The translations under genes and the position numbers were made by a program. A DNA stretch of 64,000 nt from positions 1 through 64,000 of the IMG/VR virus record IMGVR_UViG_3300044613_003770; one strand, given 5' to 3'. The number at the start of each line of letters is the position of its first letter. The first letter of the stretch is position 1. This DNA comes from a virus. Below the pieces are notes generated by a model that saw nothing but the letters and a program-made list of their open reading frames with translations, did not search any database and had not been told where the DNA came from. This document shows, in pieces, positions 23,890 through 32,500 of this stretch.

Positions 23890-24088
23890 AACTAATCTCG
23901 ATAGTTGTTGCTATGAGATGATCTTAGACACATCGAACCCAACAACGCAGATTGGTGATGGGCAACGATTCACGCAACGCACTCACTTTACAACGTTCGA
24001 TGGCAATCAGAAGAAGCAATTAGTTTTTTTGTTTAGAGAAATGGCTAATTTGATCGAAAAAGAATGGGAAGAAAGAACTTTAATATAA
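23867..24088 (+). CDS. Small unknown protein
   Basis: 73 residues, 'MTPIVTIRTNLDSCCYEMIL' with beta-strands then a helix. No family recognised. Confidence 0.6.
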   Translation: MTPIVTIRTNLDSCCYEMILDTSNPTTQIGDGQRFTQRTHFTTFDGNQKKQLVFLFREMANLIEKEWEERTLI

Positions 24089-24094
24089 TAAAGT

Positions 24095-24766
24095 ATGAGC
24101 AAACCAATTTACATAGTAGGAGATATCCATGGTAAATGGGATCAATTATTTTTGAAAATAAAAGCATCAGAGATTCGTAACTTCACACTGATTGGTGTGG
24201 GCGATTTGGGTATTGGATTTAAACTTGACAAACAACAATCTCGTCAGTTTGACTATATCAATAGTTTTTTTGGTGGCAAGGGCATTGACTTTATTGGCAT
24301 TCGTGGCAATCATGATGATCCATCTTATTTTGATGGAAGAGTAAGCATGAGTAATTTTAAACTATTGCCCGATTATACTTATCTAACGCTAAACGACAAA
24401 AAGTTTGGTTTTGTTGGTGGTGCAGTTAGCATTGATCGTCGTATGCGAACACAAGGTATCTCATACTGGAAAGATGAAAAGTTTGTTTTAGATCATTCAA
24501 AAATTGAGCGTTGTGATGTACTTATCACCCATAGCGCCCCATCGTGGAATGGTCCGTGTGATAAATCGGGTATTGGTTCTTGGTGTGATCGTGATGCTAC
24601 TCTTTGGGATGAGTGTGTACAAGAACGCAAAGAACATGATATACTTTTAAAACTATGCGGGGCGAGCCGCCACTTCGCAGGGCATTTTCATTGTTGTTTT
24701 TCAGTTGACTTTGATGGATGTGCGAGTACAATATTAGACGAACTAGAAATCAAAGAAATAAGATGA
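24095..24766 (+). CDS. Calcineurin-like metallophosphoesterase
   Basis: 223 residues. 'IVGDIHGKWDQL' (GDxHG), 'IGVGDLGIGF' (GDxG, not the usual GDxxD), 'GIRGNHDDPSYF' (GNHD), 'VLITHSAPSWNG' (H) and 'FAGHFHCCF' (GHxH). The HSAP motif is typical of phage and bacterial protein-phosphatase-like esterases. TATAAT lies 5 nt before the ATG. Confidence 0.85.
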   Translation: MSKPIYIVGDIHGKWDQLFLKIKASEIRNFTLIGVGDLGIGFKLDKQQSRQFDYINSFFGGKGIDFIGIRGNHDDPSYFDGRVSMSNFKLLPDYTYLTLNDKKFGFVGGAVSIDRRMRTQGISYWKDEKFVLDHSKIERCDVLITHSAPSWNGPCDKSGIGSWCDRDATLWDECVQERKEHDILLKLCGASRHFAGHFHCCFSVDFDGCASTILDELEIKEIR

Positions 24767-25065
24767 ACAAACAACTTACTATTGAAGAACTAAACAAAAT
24801 TTTAGATTCATATATTGCTTTGAAAAAAGTAATGGACAAAGCGCATGATGCGGGGTTTATGGATATTAATAGTTCATTTTACAATACTGTTTGGAAAGCA
24901 TTTGAAGATACAGTAGATATTATTGATCCAGAAAGTTGGATTATGTGGTATATCTATGACAATGATATGGGAGAAAGAGGTATGCAGGTAAAAATTGCCG
25001 ATAAAGAATTTTCTGTTAAAAACAGAAGAGATTTGCTGGAAGTTATGAACTCTTATTATGATTAA
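24763..25065 (+). CDS. Unknown acidic protein
   Basis: 100 residues from ATG 24763 (ATGA overlap with the phosphoesterase gene). Mostly helical; 'DPESWIMWYIYDNDMGERG' in the middle. No family recognised. Confidence 0.65.
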   Translation: MNKQLTIEELNKILDSYIALKKVMDKAHDAGFMDINSSFYNTVWKAFEDTVDIIDPESWIMWYIYDNDMGERGMQVKIADKEFSVKNRRDLLEVMNSYYD

Positions 25066-25255
25066 AAATACTATTATTATTATTCTATTGATTATTCATA
25101 CTTTCTTATGTATGATGGCAGGTTTTTATGCTGGCGTTGATAATACAGAAAGAAAAGCGTATGAAAATGGTCATATGACTATTGAAAGAGTAGGTGATAA
25201 AAGAAATTACCGTTGGATAGAAACTCATAAATTAGGATACGATTATGATGAGTGA
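25058..25255 (+). CDS. Small membrane-anchored protein
   Basis: 65 residues; N-terminal span MIKNTIIIILLIIHTFLCMM, then a polar tail. Overlaps the previous and next genes. Confidence 0.6.
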   Translation: MIKNTIIIILLIIHTFLCMMAGFYAGVDNTERKAYENGHMTIERVGDKRNYRWIETHKLGYDYDE

Positions 25256-25340
25256 AATAAATATTATTTTATACACTGCTTCAATGGTAATTTTTGGAAT
25301 TGTTGCACTTATTCTTTTTGATAAATATGATGATGAATAA
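25245..25340 (+). CDS. 31-residue membrane peptide
   Basis: One span (NIILYTASMVIFGIVALILF) and an acidic tail DKYDDE. Overlaps the preceding gene by 11 nt. Confidence 0.5.
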   Translation: MMSEINIILYTASMVIFGIVALILFDKYDDE

Positions 25341-25360
25341 AAATTAAATTATAAAAATAT

Positions 25361-25615
25361 ATGAATGGTAAATTTTTTAAATGTGACTGCGGACATGGTG
25401 GACTTTATGTAAGTCATGATCCAGATTTTGGAACTGAATTCGCTCATTTTCAGTATGATATTTCCATTGGTTTTATCTTTAGAATTAAACAAGCGTGGTT
25501 GACTCTGCGGGGCAAACCTTATACTGATATGACCATTCTCAGCGATCAAGAACTGGCAAATCTCGTTGATCACTTGGCAGAAATTCAAAACCTTAAATAT
25601 AAAAAAGATTATTAA
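25361..25615 (+). CDS. Conserved small phage protein
   Basis: 84 residues; 'FKCDCGHGGLYVSHDPDFG' and 'LSDQELANLVDHLAEI' are conserved features of an unnamed phage family. The single CxC-H cluster may bind metal. Confidence 0.7.
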   Translation: MNGKFFKCDCGHGGLYVSHDPDFGTEFAHFQYDISIGFIFRIKQAWLTLRGKPYTDMTILSDQELANLVDHLAEIQNLKYKKDY

Positions 25616-25616
25616 T

Positions 25617-25826
25617 ATGATATACTCCCAAAAAGAACCAATTAAAATAACAATTGAAGGTGGTTTTCGTCCAGATAAAACTATTCAGTTGACACTTTGT
25701 CCAGATGCTGATATAAATGATTGGATTGAAACATTTAAAACAATTTTAATTCACCAATCTTTCAGCGAAACAACTATCAAGGAGCTTTTTGAAGAACCAG
25801 ATTACAATGAATCATATGAGCTTTAA
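25617..25826 (+). CDS. Unknown small protein
   Basis: 69 residues from ATG 25617; 'FRPDKTIQLTLCPDADINDWIETFKTIL' core. Overlaps the next gene by 20 nt. Confidence 0.6.
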   Translation: MIYSQKEPIKITIEGGFRPDKTIQLTLCPDADINDWIETFKTILIHQSFSETTIKELFEEPDYNESYEL

Positions 25827-25986
25827 GAATAAAAAAGAAGCAATTACTTTTCTTGAATCATTTGAGGTTTTTGTTTCAGATGAAAACGACATTCTCCTGC
25901 CGAAGAAAAAACTTTTTGATGATGAGGTGCATAATGCAATTGATTATTTGATTGATGAGTGTGATTTTGGAATTAAATATATATGA
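25807..25986 (+). CDS. Unknown small protein
   Basis: 59 residues from ATG 25807 (ATG 25816 also possible). 4-nt overlap with the next gene. Acidic, helical. Confidence 0.55.
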   Translation: MNHMSFKNKKEAITFLESFEVFVSDENDILLPKKKLFDDEVHNAIDYLIDECDFGIKYI

Positions 25987-26192
25987 AAGTAAAAGAGTTA
26001 ATCGAAAAACTTCAGAGATATGACTCTGAACAAATGGTTGTTATTCGTGGATATGAGGGAGGAGTAGATGCGTGTTCTTGTTGTAAGGAAGAGCATATAA
26101 AGTTAGGCGTAAATAGCGAATGGTACTATGGTAATCATGAAATTGCCAATGATGGAGAAGATTTTGATTGCAAAGCGGTTTTGATTGGATAG
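25983..26192 (+). CDS. Conserved small phage protein
   Basis: 69 residues; 'MKVKELIEKLQRYDSEQMVVIRGYEGG' is a common short phage motif (regulating or binding role unknown), followed by 'CSCC'. Confidence 0.7.
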   Translation: MKVKELIEKLQRYDSEQMVVIRGYEGGVDACSCCKEEHIKLGVNSEWYYGNHEIANDGEDFDCKAVLIG

Positions 26193-26195
26193 AAT
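26168..26195 (+). promoter_or_regulatory. Leaderless promoter within the preceding gene
   Basis: TTGCAA (26168-26173), 16 nt, TAGAAT (26190-26195), 6 nt to ATG 26202. Confidence 0.6.
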
Positions 26196-26201
26196 TTTGC
26201 C

Positions 26202-26741
26202 ATGAACATATTCTGCGTAGACAAAAGTCCTGTAATCGCTGCACAACAAATGTGCGATAAACATATTGTCAAGATGATCTTGGAATCATCTCAGATGTTG
26301 GCTAACTGTTTTAGTTTGTCTCGTCTTGCTCAATCAGATTGTCCTCGTACTGCCAAGGGTACACCTCGTCTTCATGCTTACTCCAAGCATCCTTGCACAC
26401 TATGGGCAATGAAAACATCAGAGAATATGCAATGGCTCATTGATCATGCTCTTGCGATGCTAGAAGAAAAAATTTATCGTTACGGTTCTGGACATTTCTG
26501 CAAAGATTTTTTGGAGTGGTGTGACGCTCACATGGCAGAATCAAATGTTTCTTCTGGTTCTCTTACGGAATTTGCTATTGCAATCTCACCAGAACAAAAA
26601 TGCCGCAAACATCCAAACTTTGATTCTCTTTCTCCAGTAGAAAAATATCGTTTATATTATATCTACGATAAGGCAGATTTCTGCACATGGAAAAAAAGAT
26701 CTGCACCAGAATGGTTTCGCCTTGACTTGATTCAGAATTAG
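26202..26741 (+). CDS. Conserved phage protein (CDKHxVKMxLE family)
   Basis: 179 residues. 'MNIFCVDKSPVIAAQQMCDK' then 'HIVKMILESSQMLANCF', 'HPCTLWAMKTSENMQWLIDH' and 'FDSLSPVEKYRLYYIYDKADF' define a family widespread in T4-like and cyanophages. Conserved Asp, His, Lys and Arg look catalytic, but no reaction is established to my knowledge. Confidence 0.8.
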   Translation: MNIFCVDKSPVIAAQQMCDKHIVKMILESSQMLANCFSLSRLAQSDCPRTAKGTPRLHAYSKHPCTLWAMKTSENMQWLIDHALAMLEEKIYRYGSGHFCKDFLEWCDAHMAESNVSSGSLTEFAIAISPEQKCRKHPNFDSLSPVEKYRLYYIYDKADFCTWKKRSAPEWFRLDLIQN

Positions 26742-26756
26742 TGACATGCTTTGATC

Positions 26757-27335
26757 ATGACAACGCTAATTGACCCCAAAAACATCACCAACTTCAATCG
26801 CAGTGACGCAGAACTCCAAGCATTTTGGCTTTTCGGAATGTTTGTTGCAGGAAAGAATAGTGATCATGCCAGCAAGTGCCTTGCTCGTCTATTAAATAAA
26901 GATGTCCTTCCATTTGAATACCTACAAAACCTTGGTGAAATCGGCATTCATAATGCTCTCGTTGCTTCTCGCATTGGTCAGTATAACAGACTCTCCAAAG
27001 CTATTTTGGATTCTCTCAATCTTGATTTGCGTAATTGCTCTTTGGAAGATCTTTTGCAAGTTCGTGGTGTTGGACCGAAAACTGCTCGTTTCTTTTTGTT
27101 GCATACTAGACAGGATTGTGAGTGTGCCGTACTTGATACTCATATTCTTGCTTGGATGCGTGATAACGGTGTCGAAGACGCTCCAGAAAGCACACCTCAA
27201 AATCAAAAAGTTTATCAACAACTAGAAAAACAATTTTTGTTTTTGGCTAAACATAATTTCCCACAAATGAGCGTGGCACAAATTGATCTTATGATTTGGA
27301 TGAAGCAAAGTGGTAGACTCCAAGACGAAATTTAA
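26757..27335 (+). CDS. HhH-GPD DNA glycosylase-like protein
   Basis: 192 residues from ATG 26757. Helix-hairpin-helix 'LLQVRGVGPKTARFFLLH' (~102-119) followed by 'CAVLDTHILAWM' with the catalytic-type Asp, as in endonuclease III/MutY relatives. No FeS Cys cluster at the end. Probably a base-excision repair enzyme. A TTGACT-N17-CATGCT-N6-ATG arrangement precedes it. Confidence 0.78.
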   Translation: MTTLIDPKNITNFNRSDAELQAFWLFGMFVAGKNSDHASKCLARLLNKDVLPFEYLQNLGEIGIHNALVASRIGQYNRLSKAILDSLNLDLRNCSLEDLLQVRGVGPKTARFFLLHTRQDCECAVLDTHILAWMRDNGVEDAPESTPQNQKVYQQLEKQFLFLAKHNFPQMSVAQIDLMIWMKQSGRLQDEI

Positions 27336-27345
27336 TTCATAAAAA

Positions 27346-27732
27346 ATGAAAATCAGAATTGACAACATTGGCGCACAACCTCCGACTTATATTGGTAAGT
27401 CTCCAGAAGATGTAGACAAAAGAGTTGTTATTGTTAAGTTCTTCCCTAATCCTAAATATGGTAAATTGCAGGAATATATTGATGATGGTTGGAATGATAT
27501 TGGAGATCGCATCATAAAAGATATGTGTAGCATTCACAAGAACTGCTTTGAAGGCAAAGAGAATAATATAGTGATTGCTGATCTTACCTATAGCACTAAA
27601 GAGGAAGACACATTCTTAGAGACTGTAGGTGAGCGAGTGCTACAGCTATCACTAGAAGATCGTGAAACTTTCTTTGAGGTCTATGCTCTTGCGGCAAAGA
27701 AACTAGCTAAACAACATAAAACAGATGAGTAA
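27346..27732 (+). CDS. Unknown protein
   Basis: 128 residues, mixed alpha/beta, 'IRIDNIGAQPPTYIGKSPED' start. 8-nt overlap with the next gene. Confidence 0.6.
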   Translation: MKIRIDNIGAQPPTYIGKSPEDVDKRVVIVKFFPNPKYGKLQEYIDDGWNDIGDRIIKDMCSIHKNCFEGKENNIVIADLTYSTKEEDTFLETVGERVLQLSLEDRETFFEVYALAAKKLAKQHKTDE

Positions 27733-27925
27733 ACAATATAGAATTGTAGAACGCATAGCTATTCCAACTGCTAGAATATACTATGCAATTCAAGTAAAGT
27801 TTCTTTGGTTTTGGGTCACAGAGTATCATTATGGAATTTGGGCGACAGCGGAAGCCGCAGAAGATATGGTTATGAAACTGATGAAAAATCCAAACAGAGT
27901 AGTAAAAACATTTTCTTATGAGTGA
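27725..27925 (+). CDS. Small aromatic-rich protein
   Basis: 66 residues, 'YRIVERIAIPTARIYYAIQVKFLWFW'; the pattern K/R-F-xx-W-FW-V is that of small phage proteins such as the gene at 29052 (YIQKKWLFGW). Confidence 0.6.
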   Translation: MSKQYRIVERIAIPTARIYYAIQVKFLWFWVTEYHYGIWATAEAAEDMVMKLMKNPNRVVKTFSYE

Positions 27926-28019
27926 TATGTGGATAGCAATAATAGTTTTAGCATCTCTGGCAACATTTGCAGTATGTTATATTATTTATAAAGCTAGTGA
28001 TGAAGATTTTTGGTATTAA
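27918..28019 (+). CDS. 33-residue membrane peptide
   Basis: One span (MWIAIIVLASLATFAVCYIIY) with a short polar tail; overlaps the preceding gene by 8 nt. Confidence 0.5.
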   Translation: MSDMWIAIIVLASLATFAVCYIIYKASDEDFWY

Positions 28020-28041
28020 CGAACACCAATATAATAAGAGT

Positions 28042-28248
28042 ATGAAACAAGACAAAGTTACCAAATTTACTGTCACTTGGAAATCTCCTATGCAAAGTGA
28101 ACGAAAGACAGTTATGTTCCGCAAGCAGAGTGATGCAGAAGAGTTCTACAAAGAGAAGCACTACGAAAACAAATCACCTGCTTTGTACATCACAGAGTTA
28201 ATAACCAGTACTCGATTGCTGAAACTCAATACAACTGTTCAATCCTAA
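28042..28248 (+). CDS. Unknown small basic protein
   Basis: 68 residues from ATG 28042; perfect TATAAT ends 6 nt upstream. 'KFTVTWKSPMQSERKTVMFR' beta-hairpin-like core. Confidence 0.6.
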   Translation: MKQDKVTKFTVTWKSPMQSERKTVMFRKQSDAEEFYKEKHYENKSPALYITELITSTRLLKLNTTVQS

Positions 28249-28276
28249 TATAAAAAAACTAAAATAGAATAAAATT

Positions 28277-28840
28277 ATGAGTGAAACACCAGAAACAGAT
28301 GCAGCTCAAATCTTTTTAGGGTTTAACCCCGATGAAGGTGACTATTTTGTGCCAGCAGAAATTGCTAGTGAGTTAGAACGCCAGCGCAACGAGACAAGTC
28401 ACAATCTCGCTTCAATTGTCGCCGCAATTCTCAAGCGGGATGGTCGAGACGTTTTCGACATGTCGGCAACCGACCGCCTTGCAGAGCTTCATGCCGCAGA
28501 GCGTCAGCGCAACGAAGCAGTTGACAACTATGAAACTGCCGTGCTACGTGAACATCGTATGCAGGAGCAACGCGATGAAGCATTAAGCGATTTGAAAATT
28601 ACTCAAGAAGCATGGATACAAGCCAAGGTAGAAAGAGTAGAAGCATTACGTGAACGCGATGAAGCAAGAGAGACTGCTGAAAGGTATCGTTTAGAGGCGA
28701 ATGCTATGATGATGCAACGCGACAGGCTGGCTGAGGCAATACGAAAACACAGAGATGAGCTTGAACTAACGTCTGGTGATTCTGTTGACAGGATTTTATG
28801 GAACGCACTCGCTGCCGTGAAAGGAGAAAAAAATGAGTGA
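28277..28840 (+). CDS. Coiled-coil phage protein with a shared C-terminal module
   Basis: 187 residues. 'MSETPETDAA' start and 'VPAEIASELERQRNE' are hallmarks of a common phage family; the middle is an Arg/Glu-rich coiled coil with QRNEA/QRDEA/ERDEA repeats; the last ~35 residues are nearly identical to the gene at 22484. Higher GC than neighbours. TAGAAT ends 6 nt before the ATG. Confidence 0.75.
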   Translation: MSETPETDAAQIFLGFNPDEGDYFVPAEIASELERQRNETSHNLASIVAAILKRDGRDVFDMSATDRLAELHAAERQRNEAVDNYETAVLREHRMQEQRDEALSDLKITQEAWIQAKVERVEALRERDEARETAERYRLEANAMMMQRDRLAEAIRKHRDELELTSGDSVDRILWNALAAVKGEKNE

Positions 28841-29030
28841 TACTAAAAAAACTGAAAAGAGAATCAAATACCTCGAAAAGAAACTTGCTTCATATAAAGA
28901 ACTCTTTGAAGAAAGTAAAGTAATAATTAATAAACAAAGAATGGATGTTATTCGTGAACGAGCTTGGCGAATAAGTTTTCGGAAACTGATGCAGGAGGCA
29001 GTTGAAGATGATGATTTTCAACATCTTTAA
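28833..29030 (+). CDS. Small coiled-coil protein
   Basis: 65 residues, Lys/Glu-rich helix. One of the few genes here with a clear Shine-Dalgarno (AAAGGAG, 7 nt before ATG); it overlaps the previous gene by 8 nt. Confidence 0.6.
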   Translation: MSDTKKTEKRIKYLEKKLASYKELFEESKVIINKQRMDVIRERAWRISFRKLMQEAVEDDDFQHL

Positions 29031-29051
29031 AAATATTAATATAACAAAATT

Positions 29052-29312
29052 ATGCCAAACTTTAGAATTGTAAAAGAATATCGCAATAGAAACTCTAAAT
29101 TAAGTAAATATAAATTTTACATTCAAAAAAAATGGCTTTTTGGGTGGAATGATGTTGTTCCTTATGATATTGATTCTGAGTTTTATGGCAGGGGATTGAG
29201 TTGGGATACTTTTGAAGAGGCACTTGAAATTTATCGTGAAATTGAAGAAGTTCTCAAAATCCAAAGAAAAAAAACAGAAGTTGTTTGGCCTTCACCTCGC
29301 CGCGAATTTTAA
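29052..29312 (+). CDS. Unknown small basic protein
   Basis: 86 residues; 'YKFYIQKKWLFGWNDVV' aromatic motif and a helical end. TATAAC lies 6 nt before the ATG. Confidence 0.6.
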   Translation: MPNFRIVKEYRNRNSKLSKYKFYIQKKWLFGWNDVVPYDIDSEFYGRGLSWDTFEEALEIYREIEEVLKIQRKKTEVVWPSPRREF

Positions 29313-29329
29313 ATTAATTTAATACTAGA

Positions 29330-29506
29330 ATGACTAAAGAAGAATTCCTTTTTCAGCTTTATGAAATTGCCGATTATCCAGAAAATTGGCTTGACAAACC
29401 CAATGTTGTATTCAATAATCAGTACCCGCGAGACATGATGGAAACACCAGATGGTCTTGCTAAACTTAAAGAAATGATTGAATTCCTAAAAAAAGAAACA
29501 TTTTAA
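29330..29506 (+). CDS. Small unknown protein
   Basis: 58 residues, acidic and helical; last gene before the glycosyltransferase block. Confidence 0.55.
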   Translation: MTKEEFLFQLYEIADYPENWLDKPNVVFNNQYPRDMMETPDGLAKLKEMIEFLKKETF

Positions 29507-29545
29507 TTATAAATAGACAAATTTTATTCTTGGGGTAAAGATAAT

Positions 29546-29554
29546 GTGTAAATA
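29546..29554 (+). promoter_or_regulatory. Late-type motif GTGTAAATA
   Basis: Exact GTGTAAATA ending 6 nt before ATG 29561, with no -35. Suggests the giant glycosyltransferase is a late gene. Confidence 0.55.
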
Positions 29555-29560
29555 TTTTTG

Positions 29561-32500
29561 ATGGAATATAAGATACAAACCTTTATTTTTAATGAAAAAA
29601 ATCAAACAGAAAAAACTTTAAAACTTGAAAAACAAATCAATGAAATTTTTCTTGTTTCTAATGAAGAACAAAAATTATTAAAACAGTTTGATTCTTTCAA
29701 AGATAATATAAAAAAATATGAATTATTCGTAATTAATAGTGATTCAGAAAATAGATTTGATCATTGGATCAATATTGGCGAAGATACGCATTTTAATGAC
29801 CGCTTTTTTAAAGCGGTTGATTTGTTTGATGGGGATGTGTTTTTTTATATTGATTGTGATTCAATTTGTAATGATTGGACAAATTTAATAAAAAATTTAG
29901 AAAAATTTCATAAACAAAATAATTGTGGTATCTATTCTCCGAATATAATACCAACACAATATCATTCTTCAAAAAATGATATAAAAGAATTTTTAATAAA
30001 TTCAAATACTCAAATCGTATCAACAATAGATAAAAATTGTTGGTCTGCGGATAAAACAATAATAGATGAATTCGACAAATATTGCAGACCCTTTTTAAGG
30101 GAAAACAAACATGGAATATGTATAAATTTACTATTGTCATCAATATCTCATTTTAAAAATAAACCAGTTATAAGAGATTATAATTTTACAGTAAATTCTA
30201 ATGTTGATTTAAATTCTAACACATCTATTTTGGGTACTCTTTATATTAATGAGTTAGATACAAGAATACAAAATATATTTTTAGCAACAACTAAAATAAA
30301 GGAAGTGTCATTTGATTTTAAACAAAATTTTCTAGATGAAATAGGTATGTATCAGTTTGATAAAACTCAAATAAATACACCAGTTTATTGCATTAATCTT
30401 AAAAGGGCAAAAGAACGTAAAAAATATATTACCGAAGAATGGATTATTAAAAGAAATGTTCCAGTGACTTTTTTTGAAGGCATAGATTGTGAAGATATTG
30501 ATGAATCAAACTATGATCAAATACCAGAACCTTTTAGACAGAATTTAATTAATGCTAATGCAAATAAATATCAACGTTCAAATTTAGGTTTTGACCACGA
30601 TGAATTAAAAATGGGTGAAATTTGTTGTTCGATATCTCACTGTTTGCTTCTAAAAGAATTAATAAATCTTGGTGTTGATGAAGCAATAATAATAGAAGAT
30701 GATGCAGAACCTTTATTCGAAAATATAACTGATTTATATAGAAGAATAAATAAATTCAAAATCGATATGAATGGTATTAATGTAATGCTGCTTCATGAAC
30801 CAAGAAAATCTGATTTTTCAATAAATGAAGATAGACAAGATTTCTGTATTCCAAATGATCTTATATATTGTACACAATGCATTTATTACACAAGACAGGG
30901 TATGATAGATTGCTATGAACACGCATCTAAATTAATTTTACCAATGGATTGGACTTGGGTTTTTGGATTTATTGAAAACAAACAGATAGGTTTAATAAAA
31001 AATCCAATCACTGAACACAACATAATGACAACATATGTTAATTCAGATAATCAGTATAGATTATATATTCATAAAAATAAATGTATAATAGATGAAAGAT
31101 TTAAAAAATTTAGAAAAAAGTATGATAAAAAAAAGCATCCTTTTTATAATGAAGGATTATTTTTAGAAGAATATTTCTATAATTTCTATCAAAAAAATAA
31201 AAATAAATTTGACGAGATTGGCTATACTTATTTACCTATTTTTTGGACTGACACTTATTTATTAAATTCAGATAACAATCAAAAGATATATAAATTAGAT
31301 GAATCTTTAAGAAATTTTAGAAAAATAAATCCATCAGAGAAATATTTTGTTGTTTGTCAACACGATGATGCCCCAAGAGAATCATTACCAAGTAATACTG
31401 TTTTATTTTGTGCAGGAGGTAATATAAAAAATTCGATACCAATACCATTAATATCTGAAGCAAAAATAGAAAATGAAATCACATATGAAAAAGACATTTT
31501 TTGTAGTTTTGTTGGGTCGATTACACACCCATGTAGAGATAAAATATATGAAATATTTTCAGAAAGAGGTGATTATAGAATAATTACTAAAAAATGGTCC
31601 AAAGAAATAAGCGATAAAGAAAAAAATTTATTTATAAATATTACTAAAAGAAGTAAATATACATTATGTCCACGTGGTTATGGACCTACTAGTTGGAGAT
31701 TGTATGAAGCAATGCAGCTTGGATCAGTTCCTGTATACATATACGATGAACCGCATTTACCTTATAAAGATCAAATAGATTGGGAAAAGATATGCGTTAT
31801 GATTCACATAAATGATATACAAAATATAGATAAAATTTTAAAATCTATACCAGATCATGTATATAATGAAATGATAACAAATATACAAAAGATATATCCA
31901 CTCTATTTTAATTTAGAATACATGTGTCAGTATATTTTAAATAATTTAACATCAAACAATACCTTAAACAACATTCAGATTAATGATTTTATAGATCCTC
32001 AAACAGATCCTCAAATAGATGCTTTTATTTTTAATTGGAAAGGTCAATTACAAAAAACATTAAAAACAGAATCAGAACTATGTAAGATATTTGATAAAGT
32101 TACTGTAATAAATAGTGATGATGGTAATAAATTTGATCATTGGATCAATATTGGTGAGGATGCATATTTCAGTGCGCAATTTTTAAAAGCATTAGAATTA
32201 TTCGATGGAGATATACTTTTTCATGTACAAGGGGATGTTACATATGATAACTGGTCGTCAATCATAGAAGATGCTAAATTATATTATAAAAAATATAAAT
32301 ATGGTATTTATTCGCCCAATGTTGATTACACTCATTGGGATTCTACAAGAGTTGATATTGATTCATTTGGAGAAATGGATAATGAAAAATTGAAATTAGT
32401 TTCAATGACAGATTGTAGTTGTTGGTTTATTAATAAAGAAATCATAAATGAATACAAAATAAAATATTCGGATAGTTTCAAAAAAAATAAATATGGTTTT

